From: DASZVB01 sp035545855
GTDB taxonomy: Bacteria > Myxococcota_A > Polyangia > Polyangiales > Polyangiaceae
Assembly: GCA_035545855.1 (NCBI GenBank)
Contig: DASZXK010000058.1
Location: forward strand, 1 to 64,000
Direction of reading: 5' to 3'
Length of the DNA: 64,000 nt
Part shown: positions 16,431-24,884 of the stretch, piece after piece
Layout: every line of letters starts with the position of its first letter
Position numbering within the stretch: the first letter of the stretch is position 1
Made by a program: the position numbers and the translations under genes
Notes under the pieces: model-generated
The model's input: only the letters and a program-made list of their open reading frames with translations
Database searches by the model: none
What the model was told of the DNA's origin: nothing

Positions 16431-17588
16431 TCAGCCGTTCGGGCAGAGCACCGCGGCGATCCCGAGCAGCGTCCCGACGTCGTGCACGTCGGTCGGGAGC
16501 GCGCGCACGCGGACGAGCGGAGACCCGGTGACGCCGAGCTTGCGCCGGACGCGCTCGAGCTCTTCCAGGTGCTTCTGATCGGCCTCGGCGAGCGCGAATT
16601 CTTCCCGCATGGCGACGAGCACGCGGTCCGCGCCGCCTGGACCGAGGGCGACGTCGTGCGCGGCGATGCTCCGCTCGACGTCCTCGAGCGACGCGCGTGC
16701 GGCGGGAGCCACGTGGAGCCGGTTCACGACGAAACCGTCGCCGCGCATCCCGTGCTCGGCGAGGCGCTCCGCGAAGTACGCAATCTCGGCGATCGCGAGC
16801 GGCGCGGCGCTCGTGACGAGGACGTACGCGACCGTGCGATCGCGGAACGCGGCGGACACCCGGGCCGCGCGCTCGCGAAAGCCCCCGAAGAGGTCGTTCA
16901 GATCCGCGATGACCTCGGCAATCTGCTCCAGGAACCCGCCGCCCGTGAGCTTGCTCACGCCGCGGAGGATCGCCGCGGCGCCTTGCGCGAGGATGTTCAG
17001 GTTGAACTTCCGGGACTGGTCGAACGCCTGCAAGAACCAGCGGATCGCGGGGCCGTCGAGGGCTTCCACGAGGCGCTCCGGGGCTTCCAGGAAATCGAGG
17101 GCATTCCGGGTCGGGGGCGTGTCCAGAATGACGAGGTCGTAGGCAGGGTCGTCCTTCACGGCGAGGAGCTTCTCCATCGCCATGTAGTCCTGGGTGCCCG
17201 CGAGGTGAGTCGAGATGTACTGGTAGAGCTTGTTCCGGAGGATCCGGTCTCGCGCCTCCGGGCTCGACGCAAACCGCTCGACGAGGTCGTCGAACGTCCG
17301 TTTCGTGTCGAGCATCATGACGGTCAGGTTCCCCTCGGCAGGCACGCCCGCCCCGGCGAGCACCGCGCGGTCGACGGCCCGCGCCTCGGTCGTCATCTCC
17401 TCGAGCCCGAGGCTGTTCGCGAGCCGCTTGGCCGGGTCGATGGTGAGCGTGAGGACCCGCTTGCCCCGCCGGGCGGCGGCGAGACCGAGAGCTGCGGCGA
17501 CCGTGGTCTTGCCGACGCCGCCGCACCCCACGCAGAGCACGACTCGACGAGACTCGAGCAGGGTGAAGAGCGACGGGGACTCTGACAT
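16431..17588 (-). CDS. ArsA/Get3-family ATPase
   Basis: About 385 residues from the ATG at 17588 (MSESPSLFTLLE); an upstream extension is open but lacks family similarity. The P-loop is GCGGVGKTT, so the signature lysine of the deviant Walker A (usually GKGGVGKT) is replaced by Cys. The switch region TIDPAKRLANSLGLEEM and DLVILDTPPTRNALDFLEAPERL are typical of ArsA-like ATPases of the actinobacterial/myxobacterial type, which usually occur in pairs. The role is uncertain: not necessarily arsenite export, possibly tail-anchored or envelope protein handling. It is convergent with der, with a 15-base gap. Confidence 0.85.
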   Translation of the reverse strand: MSESPSLFTLLESRRVVLCVGCGGVGKTTVAAALGLAAARRGKRVLTLTIDPAKRLANSLGLEEMTTEARAVDRAVLAGAGVPAEGNLTVMMLDTKRTFDDLVERFASSPEARDRILRNKLYQYISTHLAGTQDYMAMEKLLAVKDDPAYDLVILDTPPTRNALDFLEAPERLVEALDGPAIRWFLQAFDQSRKFNLNILAQGAAAILRGVSKLTGGGFLEQIAEVIADLNDLFGGFRERAARVSAAFRDRTVAYVLVTSAAPLAIAEIAYFAERLAEHGMRGDGFVVNRLHVAPAARASLEDVERSIAAHDVALGPGGADRVLVAMREEFALAEADQKHLEELERVRRKLGVTGSPLVRVRALPTDVHDVGTLLGIAAVLCPNG

Positions 17589-17715
17589 GCCGGACCGGGG
17601 CGGGCCGCATACCCTAGCAAACCCCGCGGGGATAGCGTGTTTCCGGCGCCGGCGGAAAAGGACGACGACGAACTTGGCCCACTGCGTCCTCATCGGGCAT
17701 GGCTCGTCGGCCACG

Positions 17716-18126
17716 ATGCGAGAAGGACCCCCCAAGGACAGGCGCAGGTCTCGGAGCGCCGACCCGCTGCTCTCGCTCTGCCGGCTCTTCGAGGCCGCCC
17801 GTCAGCGCGATGGGCTGGACGCCGTGGTGCTCGCCGACCCGACCGGGCTCGCGATCGCGGGCGCCGGCTCCGCCGCGACCTGTGACGAGCTCGCCGCGCT
17901 GTGCCCGTTCCTGCTCGGTTCGGGGGACCGCCCGGCGAACGACGTCGTGCCGTGCCGCCTCGACGTGCTCGATCGGACGCTGGCCGTCCAGAGGCTCAGG
18001 ATCGACGGAATCGAGGTCTTCCTGTGCGCGGAAGGCTTGCCCGAGCTCGGCGACGCCGGCATGGCCGGCGTCCTCGAGGGCTGCCAGCGGATCCTCTCCC
18101 GGAAGCGTCACGGCGCCGGCGCGTGA
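17716..18126 (+). CDS. Small protein with a Roadblock/LC7-like segment, unknown function
   Basis: About 136 residues from the ATG at 17716; earlier in-frame starts overlap the upstream region of the divergent ATPase gene. The basic N-terminus is followed by an alpha/beta domain, DGLDAVVLADPTGLAIAGAGSAATCDELAALCP. This resembles the strand-turn-strand of Roadblock/LC7 proteins, which regulate Ras-like GTPases in myxobacteria. No partner GTPase is adjacent. Assignment is tentative. Confidence 0.6.
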   Translation: MREGPPKDRRRSRSADPLLSLCRLFEAARQRDGLDAVVLADPTGLAIAGAGSAATCDELAALCPFLLGSGDRPANDVVPCRLDVLDRTLAVQRLRIDGIEVFLCAEGLPELGDAGMAGVLEGCQRILSRKRHGAGA

Positions 18127-18195
18127 CGCGAGACGGCGACGGCGAGCGGAATCCGCATCGCCCGGAGAGCCGTCACGACGTAGGCTTCCCGCCCG

Positions 18196-18921
18196 ATGAG
18201 CGGCTTCGTCGATCTCCACTGCCATTTCGTCCCCGGTATCGACGATGGCGCGCGGACGACCGCCGAGGGCCTGGAGCTCCTCCGGAACCTCAAGGGGCTC
18301 GGCTTCTCGCGGGTGGTGGCCACACCGCACATGCGGCCGGGAATGTTCGACAACGACCGCGCCGCGATCGTCGGTGCGTTCGACGGCGTGAAGAGGGAGC
18401 TCGCCGCGCTGCCGGATCTGCCGGAGGTGGAGCTCGCGAGCGAGCACTACTTCGACGAGACCGTGTTCCGTCGCTTGCTGGCCGGTGAAGGCCTCCCCTA
18501 CCCTGGCGGCCATTCCGTCCTGCTCGAGTTCTACGAAGTGGACTTCCTTCCGGCGACCGCCGCGCGCCTGTTCGACCTCCGGAGGAACCGATTGGTCCCC
18601 GTGATCGCCCACCCCGAGCGCTACCGGTGCTTCTGGAAGTCACACGACCGGCTGAGCGAGCTCGTGGACTCCGGGGCGGCCGCGCTCCTCGACGTCGGCG
18701 CGCTCGTCGGGAAATACGGCAAGGAACCGGAGCGCGCCGCGAGGCGGATGCTGGAAGACGGCGTCTATCAGGCCGCCTGCAGCGACGCCCACCGTCCGGA
18801 CGACGCCGAGGACGTCGCGGACGGCATGCGCTTCGTCCGGAAGAAGTACGGGGAGGAAGAGGTCGATTTCCTGTTCCGGACGGGACCGCTCGACATCCTC
18901 GCCGGGACGGTCGGTAAATGA
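18196..18921 (+). CDS. PHP-type protein-tyrosine phosphatase (CpsB/YwqE-like)
   Basis: A 241-residue PHP-domain protein. It opens FVDLHCHFVPGIDDGA (residues 4-19), the metal-binding motif of CpsB/CapC/YwqE tyrosine phosphatases. Further metal ligands are in VATPHMR, the ELASEHYFDE block, VIAHPERY and ACSDAHRPDD. It is expected to dephosphorylate a tyrosine kinase controlling polysaccharide export. No such kinase is in the window. The stop codon overlaps the start of the next gene by four bases. Confidence 0.88.
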   Translation: MSGFVDLHCHFVPGIDDGARTTAEGLELLRNLKGLGFSRVVATPHMRPGMFDNDRAAIVGAFDGVKRELAALPDLPEVELASEHYFDETVFRRLLAGEGLPYPGGHSVLLEFYEVDFLPATAARLFDLRRNRLVPVIAHPERYRCFWKSHDRLSELVDSGAAALLDVGALVGKYGKEPERAARRMLEDGVYQAACSDAHRPDDAEDVADGMRFVRKKYGEEEVDFLFRTGPLDILAGTVGK

Positions 18922-20006
18922 ACGGCGCTCCCTCGTTCCTCGCGAAGCACGGCGTGAAGCTCGCGTTCTCGCTCGTCCTGGCGGGGACGTTCGTGTGGCT
19001 CCTCCACGCCGGCGCTCTCCCCGTGCTGCCGCCGCGAGAGGCATTCGCGGAGGTGGAGTGGGGGATCGTCGTCCTGTACGTCCTCGGGTGGTCCCTGGTT
19101 CATTTCGTTCGCGCGTGGCGCTGGACGTTCCTGCTCGAACCCATCGAGCGGGTCCCGATGAGGAAGCTTCTCGGCGCCTCCTTCGTGGGCTTCGCGGCGA
19201 TCGCGCTGCTTCCGGTGCGAACCGGCGAGGCCGTCCGCCCCCTCATGATCCGCAGCGGTCCGCGGCTCCGGGGCTGGGTCGCCATGGGAACCATCGCGGC
19301 GGAGCGCATCATCGACGGGCTCGTCCTCTGCCTGATGCTGCTCGCCGGGCTCTGGCTCTCCAAGCCGCTGTCGCCGCTGCCGGACCGCATCGGGGATCTC
19401 CCGATCTCGCCCGCGGTCGTCCCCCGCGCCTCGTACGCGGCCCTCGCGCTCTTCGCCGTCGCGTTCGTCGTGATGGGCGTCTTCTACGCCTACCGGGACT
19501 TCGCCCGGCGCGCGACGCGGACCGTCGTGGGCGCGGTCTCGCCACGGCTCGCGACGTGGCTCTCGGACCGCGTCGAGCACGTCGCCGACGGCCTCCGGTT
19601 CCTGCCGCAGCTCCGCTACTCGGCGCCCTTCATCGCGACGACGGCGTTCTACTGGCTACTGAACTCCGCGTGCACGGAGCTCGTGGCGCGAGGTACCGGG
19701 TTCCCGAACTTCACGTACGCCGAGGCCTGCGTGACGACGGGCGTCGTGGCGCTCGGGATCCTCGTCCCGAACGCGCCGGGGTTCTTCGGTGCCTATCAGT
19801 TCTCGTTCTACGCGGCCCTGGCCGTCTTCTATCCGCCCGCCGACGTGGTCGGACCGGGGGCAGCGTGCGTCCTCATCGTGTACTCGTGCCAGCTCCTCAT
19901 CACCATCGTCGGAGGCATGATCGGAGCCGCGCTCGCCCGCACGGACGCCCGGTCCGTGCTGCGGACGGCAGCCGAAAACTTGCCCGAAGCCGCCACCCAG
20001 GAATAA
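18918..20006 (+). CDS. Flippase-like lysylphosphatidylglycerol-synthase-type membrane protein
   Basis: A 362-residue protein with about eight transmembrane helices and the family pattern FVGFAAIALLPVRTGEAVRPLMIR near residues 90-115. This corresponds to the L-P-x-R-x-G-E motif of the UPF0104/LPG-synthase transmembrane family. Members are flippase-like or assist lipid and glycolipid synthesis. The C-terminal lysyltransferase domain of MprF is absent. The gene is coupled to the tyrosine phosphatase gene (ATGA), consistent with an envelope or polysaccharide role, which is an inference. Confidence 0.82.
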   Translation: MNGAPSFLAKHGVKLAFSLVLAGTFVWLLHAGALPVLPPREAFAEVEWGIVVLYVLGWSLVHFVRAWRWTFLLEPIERVPMRKLLGASFVGFAAIALLPVRTGEAVRPLMIRSGPRLRGWVAMGTIAAERIIDGLVLCLMLLAGLWLSKPLSPLPDRIGDLPISPAVVPRASYAALALFAVAFVVMGVFYAYRDFARRATRTVVGAVSPRLATWLSDRVEHVADGLRFLPQLRYSAPFIATTAFYWLLNSACTELVARGTGFPNFTYAEACVTTGVVALGILVPNAPGFFGAYQFSFYAALAVFYPPADVVGPGAACVLIVYSCQLLITIVGGMIGAALARTDARSVLRTAAENLPEAATQE

Positions 20007-20015
20007 CGGACCCCC

Positions 20016-20453
20016 ATGGTCCGGCCTCTGGTCTGGGCAGTGTGCATCCTCGCTGCCTGTGTTGCGCTCACGCTCCCCGCCGGCGCGAGCGTCGAGGCGG
20101 AATCCCTCTACACCAAGGGCCAGACCTACAACGGCGCGCTCCGGTACCTCAGGGTGGACCTCGGCTACGAGGTCACGGAGAAGGATCCGGAGGCCGCCTA
20201 CCTGCTCTTCAAGTTCGTGCCGACCGGGCGAAAGACGCCGATGAACGGCTCGATCGAGATCGTGGAGCAGAGGGCCTCGGTGCGCGTCTACGTGCACCTC
20301 CCCGAGCTCCCCCGGTACCACGAGGAGCTCCTCTCCGACGGGCTCCTCCGGAAGCTTCGCGACGAGTACGGCGAGCCGCCGCGGCGGGACCACGAAAATC
20401 CGCCCAGGGACAAGAAGGACCGCGACACGGAATCTCGCGACGGCGGGAGCTGA
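20016..20453 (+). CDS. Secreted hypothetical protein with charged tail
   Basis: A 145-residue protein with a clear signal peptide (VWAVCILAACVALTLPAGAS, cleavage near residue 24-26). A compact domain of about 90 residues follows, containing ALRYLRVDLGYEVTEKDPEAAYLLFKF. The tail is strongly charged (PPRRDHENPPRDKKDRDTESRD). No known family is recognised. It starts 10 bases after the flippase-like gene and precedes the kinase gene by 57 bases, so it may be in the same transcript. Confidence 0.65.
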   Translation: MVRPLVWAVCILAACVALTLPAGASVEAESLYTKGQTYNGALRYLRVDLGYEVTEKDPEAAYLLFKFVPTGRKTPMNGSIEIVEQRASVRVYVHLPELPRYHEELLSDGLLRKLRDEYGEPPRRDHENPPRDKKDRDTESRDGGS

Positions 20454-20510
20454 ATCACGCGGTGGCAGCCGCGCCCCGGGGGCGATAGAGGATGGGGTTC
20501 CCCGGCCCCC

Positions 20511-21737
20511 ATGGCGCCCCGCGACCGCTCCTTGCCCGACGAGATCGGGCGCTACCGCGTGATTCGCCTCCACGGCCAGGGGGCGATGGGCCGCGTCTTC
20601 CTGGCGCACGACTCCGTCCTCGACCGGGACGTGGCCGTGAAGCTCCTCCGGGACGACCTCGGCGTCCCCGATGATCAGCGCAACGCGCTCCTCGACCGGA
20701 TGCGCCAGGAAGCGCGCGCGGCCGCGCGCGTGAGCCATCCGAACATCGTGGGGCTCCACGACATGGGCGAGGACCCCGAGCTCGGCCTGTACCTCGTGTT
20801 CGAGTACCTCGAGGGCGCGACGCTGAAGGAGCGGCTCGAGCGCGGCGCGCTCGGAGCCATCGCCGCGGCCCGGCTCGCGGTCGAGCTCGGCAGCGCGCTC
20901 ACGACCGCGCACGAGGCCGGCGTGCTCCACCGCGACGTGAAGCCGGAGAACATCATCCTCACGGCGACCGGGGGCAAGATCGCCGACTTCGGCATCGCGC
21001 GGCTCCCGGATTCGACGCTCACGATGGGCGGCACCCTCCTCGGGACGCCTGCCTACAGCGCGCCGGAGGCCGTATCGGGCGGCCGCTTCTCGCCGAAGAG
21101 CGACCAGTTCTCGATGGCGGCGACGCTGTACGAGGCCATCTCCGGCAAGCGCGCCTTCCCCGGCGACGACGCGATCGCGGTCGCGCGCAAGATCGAGAAG
21201 GACGAGGTCCCCCCGGTCGCGAGCGCCGCCGGAGTCGACCTCCACGTCGATACGGTGCTGCTCCGCGCGCTCTCGAAGGACCCGCGAGAGCGCTTCGACA
21301 CGTGCGAGGAGTTCGGGAACGCGCTCTCGGAGGCGCTCCGGATGGCGCCCCGCTCCACGATGCAGACGCTCCCCGATCAGGCGCATCGGGAAGCGCAGGA
21401 GGCCGCCGGTGTCCGCGTGGCGCGCGCCGCGACGGGCGGCATCGCGATCGGCGCCATGCTCGCCATCGTCGGATTCCAGCTCACCGCGCACCTCCGGCAG
21501 CGGGATCCCGACGAACGCCGCGAACCGCCGGCCCAGGCGAACCCACAGGGCGCGACGGGCCTCGAGGCGGCGCCCGTCGCGTGGCTCGAGGAGCTTCCGA
21601 AGTCCGCGAAGGCGTCCAGCCCGAAGAGCCCCCCGAAGCCCCCGGACAGACCGAAGCGGAACGAGGCCTCCGCCGACGGGCTCCGGCGTGGAGACGGCGG
21701 CGCGAGCCCGGCCGCCGACGCGGGCAAGTCGCGATGA
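20511..21737 (+). CDS. Hanks-type Ser/Thr protein kinase, membrane-anchored
   Basis: A 408-residue protein. The kinase domain (about 12-280) has the Gly-loop HGQGAMGRVFLA, VAVKLL lysine (about 44), catalytic LHRDVKPENIIL, DFGIAR (DFG) and GTPAYSAPE, so all catalytic residues are present. One transmembrane segment (GGIAIGAMLAIVGFQLTA) lies at about 308-325. A Pro/Lys-rich extracytoplasmic tail follows. Its stop overlaps the ATG of the SUMF1-like gene (ATGA), a strong hint that the two act together. Confidence 0.93.
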   Translation: MAPRDRSLPDEIGRYRVIRLHGQGAMGRVFLAHDSVLDRDVAVKLLRDDLGVPDDQRNALLDRMRQEARAAARVSHPNIVGLHDMGEDPELGLYLVFEYLEGATLKERLERGALGAIAAARLAVELGSALTTAHEAGVLHRDVKPENIILTATGGKIADFGIARLPDSTLTMGGTLLGTPAYSAPEAVSGGRFSPKSDQFSMAATLYEAISGKRAFPGDDAIAVARKIEKDEVPPVASAAGVDLHVDTVLLRALSKDPRERFDTCEEFGNALSEALRMAPRSTMQTLPDQAHREAQEAAGVRVARAATGGIAIGAMLAIVGFQLTAHLRQRDPDERREPPAQANPQGATGLEAAPVAWLEELPKSAKASSPKSPPKPPDRPKRNEASADGLRRGDGGASPAADAGKSR

Positions 21738-22648
21738 GCGTGCTCGGCGCCCTCTTCGGTCCGTTCCTCGGACTCGCGAGCGTCGCCGCGGAACCGTCCA
21801 CGCGGATGGCCGCTTCCGACGTCGGGCTCGAGGAGCGCTTCGCGGTGCTGTTCCTCCGGAGCCCCGGAGCGAAGATGGTGCGCATCGCCGCGTCGACGTT
21901 CCGGATGGGCTCGACTCCCGAGGAGGTCGTCGAAGCGTTCGTCGATTGCCAGCGTGAACAGCGGGGTCCCGAGTGCGACCCTGCCCGGTTCGCCAACGAG
22001 GGCCCCGTACGGAAGATCGCGCTCTCCGGGTACTTCATCGACCGGACGGAGGTGACCGTCGCGGCCTACGATCGCTGCGTCGAGCTCGGCCGGTGCTCGG
22101 CGATTCCGTTCCCGGAGGGCGCACGGCGCTTCGATTCGCCGGAGCTTCCCGCCACGTTCGTCGGCTACGAAGACGCCGCGGCGTACTGCGCCTTTCGCGG
22201 CGCGCGCCTGCCGACCGAGGCCGAGTGGGAGCGCGCCGCGCGCGGCCCCGGCTCGCGCCGCTATCCCTGGGGAAACCTCTGGAACGGCGGCGCGGCGAAC
22301 CACGGCCGGTTCGCCTGGAACCCGACGGACGCGGCCGACGGCTTCGCCGAGCTCGCTCCCGTCGGCTCGTATCCCGCCGGACGGACGCGGGAGGGCATCG
22401 ACGACCTCGCCGGCAACGTCGCCGAGTGGGTCTCGGATCGCTACGCCGCCGAGTACTCCGCGACGGACCTCGTGAACCCCCTCGGGCCGGGCCCGACGCA
22501 GGGAACGCCGGAGCGGATCGTGCGCGGCGGAAGCTGGGAGAGCGCGCCGCCGTTCCTGCGGAGCGCGACGCGGACGGCGGTGTCCTCGAGCACCCGCGCA
22601 CCGACGATCGGCTTCCGGTGCGCGGTGAGCGATCGAACGGGCGGCTGA
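21734..22648 (+). CDS. SUMF1/formylglycine-generating-enzyme-like protein lacking catalytic cysteines
   Basis: A 304-residue protein with an N-terminal signal-like segment (LGALFGPFLGLASVAAE) and an FGE-sulfatase (SUMF1) fold. Fold motifs are TFRMGS, YFIDRTEVTVAAYDRCV, LPTEAEWERAARG, YPWGN, LAGNVAEWVSDRY, VRGGSWESAPPFLRSATR and IGFRCAV. In the RGGSW...GFRC segment, the paired active-site cysteines of true formylglycine-generating enzymes are missing. A binding or structural role is therefore likelier than oxidation of a sulfatase cysteine. It is translationally coupled to the kinase gene, as is common in myxobacteria. Confidence 0.85.
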   Translation: MSVLGALFGPFLGLASVAAEPSTRMAASDVGLEERFAVLFLRSPGAKMVRIAASTFRMGSTPEEVVEAFVDCQREQRGPECDPARFANEGPVRKIALSGYFIDRTEVTVAAYDRCVELGRCSAIPFPEGARRFDSPELPATFVGYEDAAAYCAFRGARLPTEAEWERAARGPGSRRYPWGNLWNGGAANHGRFAWNPTDAADGFAELAPVGSYPAGRTREGIDDLAGNVAEWVSDRYAAEYSATDLVNPLGPGPTQGTPERIVRGGSWESAPPFLRSATRTAVSSSTRAPTIGFRCAVSDRTGG

Positions 22649-22656
22649 GGTCGGGC

Positions 22657-23184
22657 GTGCTCACCCTCCCCGTGCTCGAGGCGTCGCGGTTCGTCCTGGT
22701 GCGACCGCACTACCCGGAGAACGTCGGCGCCGCCGCGCGCGCGGTGAAGACGATGGGTGGGACGCACCTCGCGCTCGTGAAGCCCGGGCGGCTCGCCGTC
22801 CCGGAGCACGAGATGGCCCTCAAGATGGCCGTGAAGTCGTGGGACGTGCTCGAGGGGGCCCTCCGGTTCTCGTCGCTCGCCGAGGCGCTCGACGGCATCG
22901 ACGTCGCGTTCGCGACGACGTCGCGCCGCGGCGTGTCCGGCGTGCTCACGGCGCGCGACGCGGCGAACCGCGCCGTCCTGGAAGCCTCGCAGGGACGGAG
23001 GCTCGCGTTCGTCTTCGGAAACGAGAAGACCGGGCTCTCCGCGGAGGACGTCGCGCTCTGTGGCCCGAGCGTCCGGATCCCGATGGCCGCCGATCAGCCG
23101 TCGATCAACCTGGCGCAGGCCGTCCAGGTCGTCGCGTACGAGCTGTTCGTGGCGGGCCTCGCCCTCCGGAACCGCGAGGGCTGA
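22657..23184 (+). CDS. SpoU/TrmJ-type RNA 2'-O-methyltransferase
   Basis: About 175 residues from the GTG at 22657, which has GAGG 6 bases upstream right after the previous stop. The SPOUT motifs are clear: RFVLVRPHYPENVGAAARAV (motif 1, knot), FVFGNEKTGLS (motif 2) and PSINLAQAVQVVAYEL (motif 3). It resembles the catalytic domain of TrmJ (Cm32/Um32 of tRNA) without the C-terminal extension. It transfers a methyl group from SAM to a ribose 2'-OH. tRNA versus rRNA target is not certain. Confidence 0.88.
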   Translation: MLTLPVLEASRFVLVRPHYPENVGAAARAVKTMGGTHLALVKPGRLAVPEHEMALKMAVKSWDVLEGALRFSSLAEALDGIDVAFATTSRRGVSGVLTARDAANRAVLEASQGRRLAFVFGNEKTGLSAEDVALCGPSVRIPMAADQPSINLAQAVQVVAYELFVAGLALRNREG

Positions 23185-23195
23185 CGCCCCGGAGC

Positions 23196-24275
23196 TCAGT
23201 GCTTCGCGGGCTTGGGTGTCTTCGGGCCGGACGGCGGAAGCGTCGGTGCCTTGGGCGCCTCCACTGAGGGCGGGCCGAGCGTGCGGAGGAAGACCGCGAT
23301 CGACTTCACCTCCGCGTCGGAGAGGTCCTTTCCGAGCTGATGGGCGGCCATCGTCTTCACCGCGTCTTCGAGCGTCTTCCCCGAGGCGTCGTGGAAGTAC
23401 GGCGCGGTGTGCTCGAGGTTACGGAGCGGCGCGACGCGGAACATCATCTCGTCGGAGGCGGACTTGGTCACGGCGCTCCGACCTGGGTCCTTCTGATTCG
23501 GCCACGGGCGTTCCTTGCCGAGCTTCTGGAACATCGTGCCGCCGAAGAGGGGGCCGAGGTGGCACGTGGGGCAGCCGACGGCGACGAACTCGAGGAACCC
23601 CTTCTTCTCGTCGTCGGTGAGGGCCGTTCGAGTTCCTTTCGCGAACTGGTCCCAGCGGGACGGGACGACGAGCGTCCGGACGAATGCGGCGAGCGCGTTC
23701 ACGGCGTTGCCCGATGAAACCGGGTTCGGATCGTCCGGAAAGGCTTTCTTGAAGGCGTCCACGTAGCCCGGAATGGAGGAAACCAGGGTCGTCACCTCCT
23801 TCTCTCCTCCCGCTCCCGTCACCGGCGAAAGGACCATCGCCTTGACCGCATCTTCCAGAGTCTCCGCCCGGCCGTCCCAGAACTGCGTCGTCGCGAACGC
23901 GGCGTCGTAGAGGGCGGGCGTGTTCCTCGTTTCCTTCGCGCCGAGCGTGCCCAGGGAGAAGTCCTTTCCGTCGGTGCCGAACCGGGAGAGGTCGTGGCAG
24001 CCGTTGCAGGAGACGTCCTGACCCCGGGAGAGGCGGGCGTCGAAGTAGAGCTCTTGCCCGAGGGCGATCGCTTCGGGTGAAGCCTTGGAGGGCGCCTTGT
24101 CCGGAAGCGCGCCGTAGAGGTCCACCTTCGCCGAGTCCACCTCGACACCGGGCGGCGCGCTCGATGCCTGCACGGGCGTCGCCCGGTGCCGGACGGGTTC
24201 TTGTTCCTTGCAGGCGACGCCGAGGAGCAGGACGGCGAGCGCGGCCCACGATCGCGAAGACGGTTCTCGACTCAT
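23196..24275 (-). CDS. Di-haem cytochrome c peroxidase (CcpA/MauG family) lipoprotein
   Basis: A 359-residue protein. The N-terminus has a lipobox (LLLGVAC, Cys about 22), so it is probably a lipoprotein on the periplasmic side. Two c-type haem sites are present: CNGCH (about 95-99) and CPTCH (about 237-241). Other family blocks are ALGQELYFDARLS, RNTPALYDAAF, FWDGRAETLEDA and LEHTAPYFHDASGKTLEDAV. It should reduce hydrogen peroxide using electrons from a small cytochrome or act as a MauG-like oxidase. The tail is Pro/Lys rich. It is divergent from the marR-clc pair and convergent with the methylase gene. Confidence 0.93.
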   Translation of the reverse strand: MSREPSSRSWAALAVLLLGVACKEQEPVRHRATPVQASSAPPGVEVDSAKVDLYGALPDKAPSKASPEAIALGQELYFDARLSRGQDVSCNGCHDLSRFGTDGKDFSLGTLGAKETRNTPALYDAAFATTQFWDGRAETLEDAVKAMVLSPVTGAGGEKEVTTLVSSIPGYVDAFKKAFPDDPNPVSSGNAVNALAAFVRTLVVPSRWDQFAKGTRTALTDDEKKGFLEFVAVGCPTCHLGPLFGGTMFQKLGKERPWPNQKDPGRSAVTKSASDEMMFRVAPLRNLEHTAPYFHDASGKTLEDAVKTMAAHQLGKDLSDAEVKSIAVFLRTLGPPSVEAPKAPTLPPSGPKTPKPAKH

Positions 24276-24332
24276 GCTCTCTCCCTCGAAGGAATGGACT
24301 GGACGGCGACGAGCCCGCGTTTACGTCGCAAA

Positions 24333-24362
24333 GCGATATGTTCTCCGAAGCCCGCGCGTCAA
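24333..24362 (-). promoter_or_regulatory. Candidate promoter of the peroxidase gene
   Basis: On the minus strand, TTGACG (24362-24357) and TATCGC (24338-24333) are separated by 18 bases, about 60 bases upstream of the peroxidase start codon. The -35 box is good; the -10 box matches TATAAT at only three positions. Confidence 0.4.
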
Positions 24363-24390
24363 GGCCGTCCGGCGCTACAACTTCGCCCCG

Positions 24391-24419
24391 TTGACGGCGC
24401 GCGTCCGCCCCGATATATC
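24391..24419 (+). promoter_or_regulatory. Candidate promoter of the marR-clc operon with palindrome
   Basis: TTGACG (24391-24396), a 17-base spacer and TATATC (24414-24419) lie 43 bases upstream of the marR ATG. The -10 box is embedded in the perfect 10-bp palindrome CGATATATCG (24411-24420). This palindrome is a plausible operator for autoregulation by the MarR protein encoded just downstream. MarR operators are usually longer, so the assignment is tentative. Confidence 0.5.
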
Positions 24420-24461
24420 GCGCCGCGATAGGACCGGATCCCCGGTCGGCTCGACACCGGA

Positions 24462-24884
24462 ATGCCTCAACCCCCCAACGAGTCCGAGTACCGGGCGCTC
24501 GCCGAATTCCGGCATCGCCTGCGATTGTTCCTGACGTTCAGCGAGGCCGCCGCGCGGGCCGCCGGGGTGGAGCCCCAGCAGCACCAGTTCCTGCTCGCGC
24601 TGAAAGGACTCTCGCCTGCGGAGCGTCCCACCGTGCGCGCCCTCGCGGACCAGCTCCAGCTGAAGCACCACACCGTCGTCGGCCTGGTGAATCGACTGGT
24701 CGCTCGCGGCCTCGTGGCGCGCGAGCGCAGCACGGCCGACGCCAGAGAGATCCTCATTCGCCTGACGTCCCGCGGAGACAGGCTCCTCGCGGGCCTCTCT
24801 TCCGCCCACCGCGCCGAGCTCGAGACGAACGGTCCGGCGCTCGTGAAGGCGCTCCAGGCGATCGTCCGGAAGAGGCGCCGATGA
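24462..24884 (+). CDS. MarR-family transcriptional regulator
   Basis: A 140-residue protein of typical MarR length. The winged-helix core is visible: TVRALADQLQLKHHTVVGLVNRLVARGLVARERSTADAREILIRLTSRGDRLL. The recognition helix is around KHHTVVGLVNRL and the wing around RSTADAREI. It is expected to bind DNA as a dimer, often responding to small aromatic ligands. Its stop overlaps the ATG of the chloride-channel gene (ATGA), so it probably controls that gene and itself. The divergent peroxidase gene could also be a target. Confidence 0.92.
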   Translation: MPQPPNESEYRALAEFRHRLRLFLTFSEAAARAAGVEPQQHQFLLALKGLSPAERPTVRALADQLQLKHHTVVGLVNRLVARGLVARERSTADAREILIRLTSRGDRLLAGLSSAHRAELETNGPALVKALQAIVRKRRR

